The position numbers and the translations under genes were made by a program. A stretch of DNA of 64,000 nucleotides, taken from Hirudinaria manillensis (lineage: Eukaryota; Annelida; Clitellata; Hirudinida; Hirudinidae). The DNA is taken from the NCBI GenBank assembly GCA_034509925.1, contig CM067529.1, positions 9,442,501 to 9,506,500 on the forward strand, in the 5' to 3' direction. Shown one piece after another: positions 32,125-44,272 of this stretch. Below the pieces are notes generated by a model that was not told the origin of the DNA, ran no database searches, and was given only the letters and a program-made list of their open reading frames with translations. How positions within the stretch are numbered: the first letter of the stretch is position 1; each line of letters opens with the position of its first letter.

Positions 32125-32616
32125 ACCATGTTTTCGTTCTTTAAATTTTTTTTATCCCTCGTTCAATAAATTATAACGTTAAAAAAAAAAACAAACACTC
32201 TTTTCGATAAAACACAAACAAACAAACAAACAATTTTGTTCGATAAAATAGGGTAAAACAATATCGTTGTAATCTAAGCAGATATTCCAAAAATCGTTCA
32301 ATAAAGTAAAAAATTTATAAAAAAAAAAACAAAAAAAAACACTCGTTTCGATAAAACATTCAAAAAAAAAATTTATTCGATAAAATAGGATTATTTATCA
32401 ATTTATTTATCAATTTAAAATAAAATAGGATTATTTATCAATACGATTATTATGCTCGGCGCATCTAGCCCGCGCGCGCAGAATTGGCGCTTTGCCAGCG
32501 ATACAGGTGCGTGAGGCGCGCCTCGCGAGCCTATATAAAGGCGAAAGTCGCTCTAGTAGTCATTTCGATCGTCGCAGCCGCCCGTGAAGCATCTCCGAGA
32601 ACAGCGTTATTTCCAA

Positions 32617-33645
32617 ATGGCCTCAGCTTCAGCTACAAACGTCCTGAAAGAGTTGAACGAACGACTCGTCCTGTCGTCGTCGTCGAACGACGTTCAAGAG
32701 ATTTTGAAGGTAATCAAAGAAATCTCTTCCAAGACCGTTCCTTATGCGATGTATAAGGAATCTGGTCTAGAAAAATCCATTGCCGTTCTGAGCAGTAGGA
32801 GCGGCGGAGCGAAACTCGCCGCTACCAGATTGAAAAACAAACTGGCAAAATTTCACGCATCTACTGCACTGGCCAAAAGCATCCAGTCGGCCAAGAGCAG
32901 GGTCGTCGTCGATCCAAAAGAAGCGGCCGGATTCGCTAAAAAGCGTAAGGCGGAAGAGGAGCCGCAAATCGAGGAGCCTCCTCGAAAAGTGGCCAGGCAG
33001 GAAACGGTCGACGACACCACTAGCGTGGAAGTCCAAGAGACTTCGACGGTCCACGTGCCAAAAGAGGAATGCGGTTTAGAAGCCGATGTTGTGAAGCGCC
33101 TCGATGAGATTTGCACGGTCCTCGAGGAGAGGAGCAAGTCTCCTGCGACGTCGGAGCTCAAGTTCGGCGTTCGCGCGAGCTTCGCAAAGACGGCCTGTTT
33201 CGGAAACATGAGAAAAAACCGGACGGCCGTCCGAGGTGGGGTGCTGGACAGGTTCAGCGACCTCTTTTTCAAGAGCTTCGAAGCTGGCCGGATCGAGGGC
33301 TTGCTGCAATTGCCCTACGAGATTATCGAGCCGACTCTCGCCAAGCTCGACGCTCGACGATTGAACGCTTTCGAAAAGATGTACCCGGATCTGGCCAGCA
33401 AAACCGACGTCTTGTGGAGGGACCTCTTAAGCCGCGATTGTCCGAAACATGGTGGACTCGTGGGCTGCGCGTCTTGGAAAGAACTTTACGGGCAAGAAAA
33501 ACGGCTCGAGAAGGAGAAGATGGAAGTAAGTAAAATTAACTTCGAGGCGAGACATAGGGAGGCGTTGGCGAACGTCCACAAATCTCGAGTGGTAAGCGTC
33601 CAGCCGTTATCCAAAAAGGCCATCTCGGCAATGAGAAAAAGGTGA
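32617..33645 (+). CDS. ELOA-like: Elongin A-like protein, array copy 8
   Basis: Protein identical to copy 1. Period to the next copy 1519 bp. Confidence 0.87.
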   Translation: MASASATNVLKELNERLVLSSSSNDVQEILKVIKEISSKTVPYAMYKESGLEKSIAVLSSRSGGAKLAATRLKNKLAKFHASTALAKSIQSAKSRVVVDPKEAAGFAKKRKAEEEPQIEEPPRKVARQETVDDTTSVEVQETSTVHVPKEECGLEADVVKRLDEICTVLEERSKSPATSELKFGVRASFAKTACFGNMRKNRTAVRGGVLDRFSDLFFKSFEAGRIEGLLQLPYEIIEPTLAKLDARRLNAFEKMYPDLASKTDVLWRDLLSRDCPKHGGLVGCASWKELYGQEKRLEKEKMEVSKINFEARHREALANVHKSRVVSVQPLSKKAISAMRKR

Positions 33646-34135
33646 ACCATGTTTTCGTTCTTTAAATTTTTTTTATCCCTCGTTCAATAAATTATAACGT
33701 TAAAAAAAAAACAAACACTCTTTTCGATAAAACACAAACAAACAAACAAACAATTTTGTTCGATAAAATAGGGTAAAACAATATCGTTGTAATCTAAGCA
33801 GATATTCCAAAAATCGTTCAATAAAGTAAAAAATTTATAAAAAAAAAACAAAAAAAAACACTCGTTTCGATAAAACATTCAAAAAAAAAATTTATTCGAT
33901 AAAATAGGATTATTTATCAATTTATTTATCAATTTAAAATAAAATAGGATTATTTATCAATACGATTATTATGCTCGGCGCATCTAGCCCGCGCGCGCAG
34001 AATTGGCGCTTTGCCAGCGATACAGGTGCGTGAGGCGCGCCTCGCGAGCCTATATAAAGGCGAAAGTCGCTCTAGTAGTCATTTCGATCGTCGCAGCCGC
34101 CCGTGAAGCATCTCCGAGAACAGCGTTATTTCCAA

Positions 34136-35164
34136 ATGGCCTCAGCTTCAGCTACAAACGTCCTGAAAGAGTTGAACGAACGACTCGTCCTGTCGTCGTC
34201 GTCGAACGACGTTCAAGAGATTTTGAAGGTAATCAAAGAAATCTCTTCCAAGACCGTTCCTTATGCGATGTATAAGGAATCTGGTCTAGAAAAATCCATT
34301 GCCGTTCTGAGCAGTAGGAGCGGCGGAGCGAAACTCGCCGCTACCAGATTGAAAAACAAACTGGCAAAATTTCACGCATCTACTGCACTGGCCAAAAGCA
34401 TCCAGTCGGCCAAGAGCAGGGTCGTCGTCGATCCAAAAGAAGCGGCCGGATTCGCTAAAAAGCGTAAGGCGGAAGAGGAGCCGCAAATCGAGGAGCCTCC
34501 TCGAAAAGTGGCCAGGCAGGAAACGGTCGACGACACCACTAGCGTGGAAGTCCAAGAGACTTCGACGGTCCACGTGCCAAAAGAGGAATGCGGTTTAGAA
34601 GCCGATGTTGTGAAGCGCCTCGATGAGATTTGCACGGTCCTCGAGGAGAGGAGCAAGTCTCCTGCGACGTCGGAGCTCAAGTTCGGCGTTCGCGCGAGCT
34701 TCGCAAAGACGGCCTGTTTCGGAAACATGAGAAAAAACCGGACGGCCGTCCGAGGTGGGGTGCTGGACAGGTTCAGCGACCTCTTTTTCAAGAGCTTCGA
34801 AGCTGGCCGGATCGAGGGCTTGCTGCAATTGCCCTACGAGATTATCGAGCCGACTCTCGCCAAGCTCGACGCTCGACGATTGAACGCTTTCGAAAAGATG
34901 TACCCGGATCTGGCCAGCAAAACCGACGTCTTGTGGAGGGACCTCTTAAGCCGCGATTGTCCGAAACATGGTGGACTCGTGGGCTGCGCGTCTTGGAAAG
35001 AACTTTACGGGCAAGAAAAACGGCTCGAGAAGGAGAAGATGGAAGTAAGTAAAATTAACTTCGAGGCGAGACATAGGGAGGCGTTGGCGAACGTCCACAA
35101 ATCTCGAGTGGTAAGCGTCCAGCCGTTATCCAAAAAGGCCATCTCGGCAATGAGAAAAAGGTGA
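34136..35164 (+). CDS. ELOA-like: Elongin A-like protein, array copy 9
   Basis: Protein identical to copy 1. The following spacer has a seven-T run instead of eight just after the stop, and a CC interruption in the later A-tract, a variant shared with the spacer after copy 19. Period 1522 bp. Confidence 0.87.
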   Translation: MASASATNVLKELNERLVLSSSSNDVQEILKVIKEISSKTVPYAMYKESGLEKSIAVLSSRSGGAKLAATRLKNKLAKFHASTALAKSIQSAKSRVVVDPKEAAGFAKKRKAEEEPQIEEPPRKVARQETVDDTTSVEVQETSTVHVPKEECGLEADVVKRLDEICTVLEERSKSPATSELKFGVRASFAKTACFGNMRKNRTAVRGGVLDRFSDLFFKSFEAGRIEGLLQLPYEIIEPTLAKLDARRLNAFEKMYPDLASKTDVLWRDLLSRDCPKHGGLVGCASWKELYGQEKRLEKEKMEVSKINFEARHREALANVHKSRVVSVQPLSKKAISAMRKR

Positions 35165-35657
35165 ACCATGTTTTCGTTCTTTAAATTTTTTTATCCCTCG
35201 TTCAATAAATTATAACGTTAAAAAAAAAAACAAACACTCTTTTCGATAAAACACAAACAAACAAACAAACAATTTTGTTCGATAAAATAGGGTAAAACAA
35301 TATCGTTGTAATCTAAGCAGATATTCCAAAAATCGTTCAATAAAGTAAAAAATTTATAAAAAAAAAAACCAAAAAAAAAACACTCGTTTCGATAAAACAT
35401 TCAAAAAAAAAATTTATTCGATAAAATAGGATTATTTATCAATTTATTTATCAATTTAAAATAAAATAGGATTATTTATCAATACGATTATTATGCTCGG
35501 CGCATCTAGCCCGCGCGCGCAGAATTGGCGCTTTGCCAGCGATACAGGTGCGTGAGGCGCGCCTCGCGAGCCTATATAAAGGCGAAAGTCGCTCTAGTAG
35601 TCATTTCGATCGTCGCAGCCGCCCGTGAAGCATCTCCGAGAACAGCGTTATTTCCAA

Positions 35658-36686
35658 ATGGCCTCAGCTTCAGCTACAAACGTCCTGAAAGAGTTGAACG
35701 AACGACTCGTCCTGTCGTCGTCGTCGAACGACGTTCAAGAGATTTTGAAGGTAATCAAAGAAATCTCTTCCAAGACCGTTCCTTATGCGATGTATAAGGA
35801 ATCTGGTCTAGAAAAATCCATTGCCGTTCTGAGCAGTAGGAGCGGCGGAGCGAAACTCGCCGCTACCAGATTGAAAAACAAACTGGCAAAATTTCACGCA
35901 TCTACTGCACTGGCCAAAAGCATCCAGTCGGCCAAGAGCAGGGTCGTCGTCGATCCAAAAGAAGCGGCCGGATTCGCTAAAAAGCGTAAGGCGGAAGAGG
36001 AGCCGCAAATCGAGGAGCCTCCTCGAAAAGTGGCCAGGCAGGAAACGGTCGACGACACCACTAGCGTGGAAGTCCAAGAGACTTCGACGGTCCACGTGCC
36101 AAAAGAGGAATGCGGTTTAGAAGCCGATGTTGTGAAGCGCCTCGATGAGATTTGCACGGTCCTCGAGGAGAGGAGCAAGTCTCCTGCGACGTCGGAGCTC
36201 AAGTTCGGCGTTCGCGCGAGCTTCGCAAAGACGGCCTGTTTCGGAAACATGAGAAAAAACCGGACGGCCGTCCGAGGTGGGGTGCTGGACAGGTTCAGCG
36301 ACCTCTTTTTCAAGAGCTTCGAAGCTGGCCGGATCGAGGGCTTGCTGCAATTGCCCTACGAGATTATCGAGCCGACTCTCGCCAAGCTCGACGCTCGACG
36401 ATTGAACGCTTTCGAAAAGATGTACCCGGATCTGGCCAGCAAAACCGACGTCTTGTGGAGGGACCTCTTAAGCCGCGATTGTCCGAAACATGGTGGACTC
36501 GTGGGCTGCGCGTCTTGGAAAGAACTTTACGGGCAAGAAAAACGGCTCGAGAAGGAGAAGATGGAAGTAAGTAAAATTAACTTCGAGGCGAGACATAGGG
36601 AGGCGTTGGCGAACGTCCACAAATCTCGAGTGGTAAGCGTCCAGCCGTTATCCAAAAAGGCCATCTCGGCAATGAGAAAAAGGTGA
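35658..36686 (+). CDS. ELOA-like: Elongin A-like protein, array copy 10
   Basis: Protein identical to copy 1. Period to the next copy 1517 bp. Confidence 0.87.
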   Translation: MASASATNVLKELNERLVLSSSSNDVQEILKVIKEISSKTVPYAMYKESGLEKSIAVLSSRSGGAKLAATRLKNKLAKFHASTALAKSIQSAKSRVVVDPKEAAGFAKKRKAEEEPQIEEPPRKVARQETVDDTTSVEVQETSTVHVPKEECGLEADVVKRLDEICTVLEERSKSPATSELKFGVRASFAKTACFGNMRKNRTAVRGGVLDRFSDLFFKSFEAGRIEGLLQLPYEIIEPTLAKLDARRLNAFEKMYPDLASKTDVLWRDLLSRDCPKHGGLVGCASWKELYGQEKRLEKEKMEVSKINFEARHREALANVHKSRVVSVQPLSKKAISAMRKR

Positions 36687-37174
36687 ACCATGTTTTCGTT
36701 CTTTAAATTTTTTTTATCCCTCGTTCAATAAATTATAACGTTAAAAAAAAAACAAACACTCTTTTCGATAAAACACAAACAAACAAACAAACAATTTTGT
36801 TCGATAAAATAGGGTAAAACAATATCGTTGTAATCTAAGCAGATATTCCAAAAATCGTTCAATAAAGTAAAAAATTTATAAAAAAAAACAAAAAAAAACA
36901 CTCGTTTCGATAAAACATTCAAAAAAAAATTTATTCGATAAAATAGGATTATTTATCAATTTATTTATCAATTTAAAATAAAATAGGATTATTTATCAAT
37001 ACGATTATTATGCTCGGCGCATCTAGCCCGCGCGCGCAGAATTGGCGCTTTGCCAGCGATACAGGTGCGTGAGGCGCGCCTCGCGAGCCTATATAAAGGC
37101 GAAAGTCGCTCTAGTAGTCATTTCGATCGTCGCAGCCGCCCGTGAAGCATCTCCGAGAACAGCGTTATTTCCAA

Positions 37175-38203
37175 ATGGCCTCAGCTTCAGCTACAAACGT
37201 CCTGAAAGAGTTGAACGAACGACTCGTCCTGTCGTCGTCGTCGAACGACGTTCAAGAGATTTTGAAGGTAATCAAAGAAATCTCTTCCAAGACCGTTCCT
37301 TATGCGATGTATAAGGAATCTGGTCTAGAAAAATCCATTGCCGTTCTGAGCAGTAGGAGCGGCGGAGCGAAACTCGCCGCTACCAGATTGAAAAACAAAC
37401 TGGCAAAATTTCACGCATCTACTGCACTGGCCAAAAGCATCCAGTCGGCCAAGAGCAGGGTCGTCGTCGATCCAAAAGAAGCGGCCGGATTCGCTAAAAA
37501 GCGTAAGGCGGAAGAGGAGCCGCAAATCGAGGAGCCTCCTCGAAAAGTGGCCAGGCAGGAAACGGTCGACGACACCACTAGCGTGGAAGTCCAAGAGACT
37601 TCGACGGTCCACGTGCCAAAAGAGGAATGCGGTTTAGAAGCCGATGTTGTGAAGCGCCTCGATGAGATTTGCACGGTCCTCGAGGAGAGGAGCAAGTCTC
37701 CTGCGACGTCGGAGCTCAAGTTCGGCGTTCGCGCGAGCTTCGCAAAGACGGCCTGTTTCGGAAACATGAGAAAAAACCGGACGGCCGTCCGAGGTGGGGT
37801 GCTGGACAGGTTCAGCGACCTCTTTTTCAAGAGCTTCGAAGCTGGCCGGATCGAGGGCTTGCTGCAATTGCCCTACGAGATTATCGAGCCGACTCTCGCC
37901 AAGCTCGACGCTCGACGATTGAACGCTTTCGAAAAGATGTACCCGGATCTGGCCAGCAAAACCGACGTCTTGTGGAGGGACCTCTTAAGCCGCGATTGTC
38001 CGAAACATGGTGGACTCGTGGGCTGCGCGTCTTGGAAAGAACTTTACGGGCAAGAAAAACGGCTCGAGAAGGAGAAGATGGAAGTAAGTAAAATTAACTT
38101 CGAGGCGAGACATAGGGAGGCGTTGGCGAACGTCCACAAATCTCGAGTGGTAAGCGTCCAGCCGTTATCCAAAAAGGCCATCTCGGCAATGAGAAAAAGG
38201 TGA
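37175..38203 (+). CDS. ELOA-like: Elongin A-like protein, array copy 11
   Basis: Protein identical to copy 1. Period to the next copy 1519 bp. Confidence 0.87.
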   Translation: MASASATNVLKELNERLVLSSSSNDVQEILKVIKEISSKTVPYAMYKESGLEKSIAVLSSRSGGAKLAATRLKNKLAKFHASTALAKSIQSAKSRVVVDPKEAAGFAKKRKAEEEPQIEEPPRKVARQETVDDTTSVEVQETSTVHVPKEECGLEADVVKRLDEICTVLEERSKSPATSELKFGVRASFAKTACFGNMRKNRTAVRGGVLDRFSDLFFKSFEAGRIEGLLQLPYEIIEPTLAKLDARRLNAFEKMYPDLASKTDVLWRDLLSRDCPKHGGLVGCASWKELYGQEKRLEKEKMEVSKINFEARHREALANVHKSRVVSVQPLSKKAISAMRKR

Positions 38204-38693
38204 ACCATGTTTTCGTTCTTTAAATTTTTTTTATCCCTCGTTCAATAAATTATAACGTTAAAAAAAAAAACAAACACTCTTTTCGATAAAACACAAACAA
38301 ACAAACAAACAATTTTGTTCGATAAAATAGGGTAAAACAATATCGTTGTAATCTAAGCAGATATTCCAAAAATCGTTCAATAAAGTAAAAAATTTATAAA
38401 AAAAAAACAAAAAAAAACACTCGTTTCGATAAAACATTCAAAAAAAAATTTATTCGATAAAATAGGATTATTTATCAATTTATTTATCAATTTAAAATAA
38501 AATAGGATTATTTATCAATACGATTATTATGCTCGGCGCATCTAGCCCGCGCGCGCAGAATTGGCGCTTTGCCAGCGATACAGGTGCGTGAGGCGCGCCT
38601 CGCGAGCCTATATAAAGGCGAAAGTCGCTCTAGTAGTCATTTCGATCGTCGCAGCCGCCCGTGAAGCATCTCCGAGAACAGCGTTATTTCCAA

Positions 38694-39722
38694 ATGGCCT
38701 CAGCTTCAGCTACAAACGTCCTGAAAGAGTTGAACGAACGACTCGTCCTGTCGTCGTCGTCGAACGACGTTCAAGAGATTTTGAAGGTAATCAAAGAAAT
38801 CTCTTCCAAGACCGTTCCTTATGCGATGTATAAGGAATCTGGTCTAGAAAAATCCATTGCCGTTCTGAGCAGTAGGAGCGGCGGAGCGAAACTCGCCGCT
38901 ACCAGATTGAAAAACAAACTGGCAAAATTTCACGCATCTACTGCACTGGCCAAAAGCATCCAGTCGGCCAAGAGCAGGGTCGTCGTCGATCCAAAAGAAG
39001 CGGCCGGATTCGCTAAAAAGCGTAAGGCGGAAGAGGAGCCGCAAATCGAGGAGCCTCCTCGAAAAGTGGCCAGGCAGGAAACGGTCGACGACACCACTAG
39101 CGTGGAAGTCCAAGAGACTTCGACGGTCCACGTGCCAAAAGAGGAATGCGGTTTAGAAGCCGATGTTGTGAAGCGCCTCGATGAGATTTGCACGGTCCTC
39201 GAGGAGAGGAGCAAGTCTCCTGCGACGTCGGAGCTCAAGTTCGGCGTTCGCGCGAGCTTCGCAAAGACGGCCTGTTTCGGAAACATGAGAAAAAACCGGA
39301 CGGCCGTCCGAGGTGGGGTGCTGGACAGGTTCAGCGACCTCTTTTTCAAGAGCTTCGAAGCTGGCCGGATCGAGGGCTTGCTGCAATTGCCCTACGAGAT
39401 TATCGAGCCGACTCTCGCCAAGCTCGACGCTCGACGATTGAACGCTTTCGAAAAGATGTACCCGGATCTGGCCAGCAAAACCGACGTCTTGTGGAGGGAC
39501 CTCTTAAGCCGCGATTGTCCGAAACATGGTGGACTCGTGGGCTGCGCGTCTTGGAAAGAACTTTACGGGCAAGAAAAACGGCTCGAGAAGGAGAAGATGG
39601 AAGTAAGTAAAATTAACTTCGAGGCGAGACATAGGGAGGCGTTGGCGAACGTCCACAAATCTCGAGTGGTAAGCGTCCAGCCGTTATCCAAAAAGGCCAT
39701 CTCGGCAATGAGAAAAAGGTGA
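38694..39722 (+). CDS. ELOA-like: Elongin A-like protein, array copy 12
   Basis: Protein identical to copy 1. Period to the next copy 1519 bp. Confidence 0.87.
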   Translation: MASASATNVLKELNERLVLSSSSNDVQEILKVIKEISSKTVPYAMYKESGLEKSIAVLSSRSGGAKLAATRLKNKLAKFHASTALAKSIQSAKSRVVVDPKEAAGFAKKRKAEEEPQIEEPPRKVARQETVDDTTSVEVQETSTVHVPKEECGLEADVVKRLDEICTVLEERSKSPATSELKFGVRASFAKTACFGNMRKNRTAVRGGVLDRFSDLFFKSFEAGRIEGLLQLPYEIIEPTLAKLDARRLNAFEKMYPDLASKTDVLWRDLLSRDCPKHGGLVGCASWKELYGQEKRLEKEKMEVSKINFEARHREALANVHKSRVVSVQPLSKKAISAMRKR

Positions 39723-40212
39723 ACCATGTTTTCGTTCTTTAAATTTTTTTTATCCCTCGTTCAATAAATTATAACGTTAAAAAAAAAACAAACACTCTTT
39801 TCGATAAAACACAAACAAACAAACAAACAATTTTGTTCGATAAAATAGGGTAAAACAATATCGTTGTAATCTAAGCAGATATTCCAAAAATCGTTCAATA
39901 AAGTAAAAAATTTATAAAAAAAAAAACAAAAAAAAACACTCGTTTCGATAAAACATTCAAAAAAAAATTTATTCGATAAAATAGGATTATTTATCAATTT
40001 ATTTATCAATTTAAAATAAAATAGGATTATTTATCAATACGATTATTATGCTCGGCGCATCTAGCCCGCGCGCGCAGAATTGGCGCTTTGCCAGCGATAC
40101 AGGTGCGTGAGGCGCGCCTCGCGAGCCTATATAAAGGCGAAAGTCGCTCTAGTAGTCATTTCGATCGTCGCAGCCGCCCGTGAAGCATCTCCGAGAACAG
40201 CGTTATTTCCAA

Positions 40213-41241
40213 ATGGCCTCAGCTTCAGCTACAAACGTCCTGAAAGAGTTGAACGAACGACTCGTCCTGTCGTCGTCGTCGAACGACGTTCAAGAGATTT
40301 TGAAGGTAATCAAAGAAATCTCTTCCAAGACCGTTCCTTATGCGATGTATAAGGAATCTGGTCTAGAAAAATCCATTGCCGTTCTGAGCAGTAGGAGCGG
40401 CGGAGCGAAACTCGCCGCTACCAGATTGAAAAACAAACTGGCAAAATTTCACGCATCTACTGCACTGGCCAAAAGCATCCAGTCGGCCAAGAGCAGGGTC
40501 GTCGTCGATCCAAAAGAAGCGGCCGGATTCGCTAAAAAGCGTAAGGCGGAAGAGGAGCCGCAAATCGAGGAGCCTCCTCGAAAAGTGGCCAGGCAGGAAA
40601 CGGTCGACGACACCACTAGCGTGGAAGTCCAAGAGACTTCGACGGTCCACGTGCCAAAAGAGGAATGCGGTTTAGAAGCCGATGTTGTGAAGCGCCTCGA
40701 TGAGATTTGCACGGTCCTCGAGGAGAGGAGCAAGTCTCCTGCGACGTCGGAGCTCAAGTTCGGCGTTCGCGCGAGCTTCGCAAAGACGGCCTGTTTCGGA
40801 AACATGAGAAAAAACCGGACGGCCGTCCGAGGTGGGGTGCTGGACAGGTTCAGCGACCTCTTTTTCAAGAGCTTCGAAGCTGGCCGGATCGAGGGCTTGC
40901 TGCAATTGCCCTACGAGATTATCGAGCCGACTCTCGCCAAGCTCGACGCTCGACGATTGAACGCTTTCGAAAAGATGTACCCGGATCTGGCCAGCAAAAC
41001 CGACGTCTTGTGGAGGGACCTCTTAAGCCGCGATTGTCCGAAACATGGTGGACTCGTGGGCTGCGCGTCTTGGAAAGAACTTTACGGGCAAGAAAAACGG
41101 CTCGAGAAGGAGAAGATGGAAGTAAGTAAAATTAACTTCGAGGCGAGACATAGGGAGGCGTTGGCGAACGTCCACAAATCTCGAGTGGTAAGCGTCCAGC
41201 CGTTATCCAAAAAGGCCATCTCGGCAATGAGAAAAAGGTGA
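40213..41241 (+). CDS. ELOA-like: Elongin A-like protein, array copy 13
   Basis: Protein identical to copy 1. Period to the next copy 1517 bp. Confidence 0.87.
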   Translation: MASASATNVLKELNERLVLSSSSNDVQEILKVIKEISSKTVPYAMYKESGLEKSIAVLSSRSGGAKLAATRLKNKLAKFHASTALAKSIQSAKSRVVVDPKEAAGFAKKRKAEEEPQIEEPPRKVARQETVDDTTSVEVQETSTVHVPKEECGLEADVVKRLDEICTVLEERSKSPATSELKFGVRASFAKTACFGNMRKNRTAVRGGVLDRFSDLFFKSFEAGRIEGLLQLPYEIIEPTLAKLDARRLNAFEKMYPDLASKTDVLWRDLLSRDCPKHGGLVGCASWKELYGQEKRLEKEKMEVSKINFEARHREALANVHKSRVVSVQPLSKKAISAMRKR

Positions 41242-41729
41242 ACCATGTTTTCGTTCTTTAAATTTTTTTTATCCCTCGTTCAATAAATTATAACGTTAAA
41301 AAAAAAACAAACACTCTTTTCGATAAAACACAAACAAACAAACAAACAATTTTGTTCGATAAAATAGGGTAAAACAATATCGTTGTAATCTAAGCAGATA
41401 TTCCAAAAATCGTTCAATAAAGTAAAAAATTTATAAAAAAAAACAAAAAAAAACACTCGTTTCGATAAAACATTCAAAAAAAAATTTATTCGATAAAATA
41501 GGATTATTTATCAATTTATTTATCAATTTAAAATAAAATAGGATTATTTATCAATACGATTATTATGCTCGGCGCATCTAGCCCGCGCGCGCAGAATTGG
41601 CGCTTTGCCAGCGATACAGGTGCGTGAGGCGCGCCTCGCGAGCCTATATAAAGGCGAAAGTCGCTCTAGTAGTCATTTCGATCGTCGCAGCCGCCCGTGA
41701 AGCATCTCCGAGAACAGCGTTATTTCCAA

Positions 41730-42758
41730 ATGGCCTCAGCTTCAGCTACAAACGTCCTGAAAGAGTTGAACGAACGACTCGTCCTGTCGTCGTCGTCGAA
41801 CGACGTTCAAGAGATTTTGAAGGTAATCAAAGAAATCTCTTCCAAGACCGTTCCTTATGCGATGTATAAGGAATCTGGTCTAGAAAAATCCATTGCCGTT
41901 CTGAGCAGTAGGAGCGGCGGAGCGAAACTCGCCGCTACCAGATTGAAAAACAAACTGGCAAAATTTCACGCATCTACTGCACTGGCCAAAAGCATCCAGT
42001 CGGCCAAGAGCAGGGTCGTCGTCGATCCAAAAGAAGCGGCCGGATTCGCTAAAAAGCGTAAGGCGGAAGAGGAGCCGCAAATCGAGGAGCCTCCTCGAAA
42101 AGTGGCCAGGCAGGAAACGGTCGACGACACCACTAGCGTGGAAGTCCAAGAGACTTCGACGGTCCACGTGCCAAAAGAGGAATGCGGTTTAGAAGCCGAT
42201 GTTGTGAAGCGCCTCGATGAGATTTGCACGGTCCTCGAGGAGAGGAGCAAGTCTCCTGCGACGTCGGAGCTCAAGTTCGGCGTTCGCGCGAGCTTCGCAA
42301 AGACGGCCTGTTTCGGAAACATGAGAAAAAACCGGACGGCCGTCCGAGGTGGGGTGCTGGACAGGTTCAGCGACCTCTTTTTCAAGAGCTTCGAAGCTGG
42401 CCGGATCGAGGGCTTGCTGCAATTGCCCTACGAGATTATCGAGCCGACTCTCGCCAAGCTCGACGCTCGACGATTGAACGCTTTCGAAAAGATGTACCCG
42501 GATCTGGCCAGCAAAACCGACGTCTTGTGGAGGGACCTCTTAAGCCGCGATTGTCCGAAACATGGTGGACTCGTGGGCTGCGCGTCTTGGAAAGAACTTT
42601 ACGGGCAAGAAAAACGGCTCGAGAAGGAGAAGATGGAAGTAAGTAAAATTAACTTCGAGGCGAGACATAGGGAGGCGTTGGCGAACGTCCACAAATCTCG
42701 AGTGGTAAGCGTCCAGCCGTTATCCAAAAAGGCCATCTCGGCAATGAGAAAAAGGTGA
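41730..42758 (+). CDS. ELOA-like: Elongin A-like protein, array copy 14
   Basis: Protein identical to copy 1. The following spacer has lost one CAAA repeat near 42850, giving a period of 1514 bp. Confidence 0.87.
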   Translation: MASASATNVLKELNERLVLSSSSNDVQEILKVIKEISSKTVPYAMYKESGLEKSIAVLSSRSGGAKLAATRLKNKLAKFHASTALAKSIQSAKSRVVVDPKEAAGFAKKRKAEEEPQIEEPPRKVARQETVDDTTSVEVQETSTVHVPKEECGLEADVVKRLDEICTVLEERSKSPATSELKFGVRASFAKTACFGNMRKNRTAVRGGVLDRFSDLFFKSFEAGRIEGLLQLPYEIIEPTLAKLDARRLNAFEKMYPDLASKTDVLWRDLLSRDCPKHGGLVGCASWKELYGQEKRLEKEKMEVSKINFEARHREALANVHKSRVVSVQPLSKKAISAMRKR

Positions 42759-43243
42759 ACCATGTTTTCGTTCTTTAAATTTTTTTTATCCCTCGTTCAA
42801 TAAATTATAACGTTAAAAAAAAAAACAAACACTCTTTTCGATAAAACACAAACAAACAAACAATTTTGTTCGATAAAATAGGGTAAAACAATATCGTTGT
42901 AATCTAAGCAGATATTCCAAAAATCGTTCAATAAAGTAAAAAATTTATAAAAAAAAACAAAAAAAAACACTCGTTTCGATAAAACATTCAAAAAAAAATT
43001 TATTCGATAAAATAGGATTATTTATCAATTTATTTATCAATTTAAAATAAAATAGGATTATTTATCAATACGATTATTATGCTCGGCGCATCTAGCCCGC
43101 GCGCGCAGAATTGGCGCTTTGCCAGCGATACAGGTGCGTGAGGCGCGCCTCGCGAGCCTATATAAAGGCGAAAGTCGCTCTAGTAGTCATTTCGATCGTC
43201 GCAGCCGCCCGTGAAGCATCTCCGAGAACAGCGTTATTTCCAA

Positions 43244-44272
43244 ATGGCCTCAGCTTCAGCTACAAACGTCCTGAAAGAGTTGAACGAACGACTCGTCCTG
43301 TCGTCGTCGTCGAACGACGTTCAAGAGATTTTGAAGGTAATCAAAGAAATCTCTTCCAAGACCGTTCCTTATGCGATGTATAAGGAATCTGGTCTAGAAA
43401 AATCCATTGCCGTTCTGAGCAGTAGGAGCGGCGGAGCGAAACTCGCCGCTACCAGATTGAAAAACAAACTGGCAAAATTTCACGCATCTACTGCACTGGC
43501 CAAAAGCATCCAGTCGGCCAAGAGCAGGGTCGTCGTCGATCCAAAAGAAGCGGCCGGATTCGCTAAAAAGCGTAAGGCGGAAGAGGAGCCGCAAATCGAG
43601 GAGCCTCCTCGAAAAGTGGCCAGGCAGGAAACGGTCGACGACACCACTAGCGTGGAAGTCCAAGAGACTTCGACGGTCCACGTGCCAAAAGAGGAATGCG
43701 GTTTAGAAGCCGATGTTGTGAAGCGCCTCGATGAGATTTGCACGGTCCTCGAGGAGAGGAGCAAGTCTCCTGCGACGTCGGAGCTCAAGTTCGGCGTTCG
43801 CGCGAGCTTCGCAAAGACGGCCTGTTTCGGAAACATGAGAAAAAACCGGACGGCCGTCCGAGGTGGGGTGCTGGACAGGTTCAGCGACCTCTTTTTCAAG
43901 AGCTTCGAAGCTGGCCGGATCGAGGGCTTGCTGCAATTGCCCTACGAGATTATCGAGCCGACTCTCGCCAAGCTCGACGCTCGACGATTGAACGCTTTCG
44001 AAAAGATGTACCCGGATCTGGCCAGCAAAACCGACGTCTTGTGGAGGGACCTCTTAAGCCGCGATTGTCCGAAACATGGTGGACTCGTGGGCTGCGCGTC
44101 TTGGAAAGAACTTTACGGGCAAGAAAAACGGCTCGAGAAGGAGAAGATGGAAGTAAGTAAAATTAACTTCGAGGCGAGACATAGGGAGGCGTTGGCGAAC
44201 GTCCACAAATCTCGAGTGGTAAGCGTCCAGCCGTTATCCAAAAAGGCCATCTCGGCAATGAGAAAAAGGTGA
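43244..44272 (+). CDS. ELOA-like: Elongin A-like protein, array copy 15
   Basis: Protein identical to copy 1. Period to the next copy 1518 bp. Confidence 0.87.
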   Translation: MASASATNVLKELNERLVLSSSSNDVQEILKVIKEISSKTVPYAMYKESGLEKSIAVLSSRSGGAKLAATRLKNKLAKFHASTALAKSIQSAKSRVVVDPKEAAGFAKKRKAEEEPQIEEPPRKVARQETVDDTTSVEVQETSTVHVPKEECGLEADVVKRLDEICTVLEERSKSPATSELKFGVRASFAKTACFGNMRKNRTAVRGGVLDRFSDLFFKSFEAGRIEGLLQLPYEIIEPTLAKLDARRLNAFEKMYPDLASKTDVLWRDLLSRDCPKHGGLVGCASWKELYGQEKRLEKEKMEVSKINFEARHREALANVHKSRVVSVQPLSKKAISAMRKR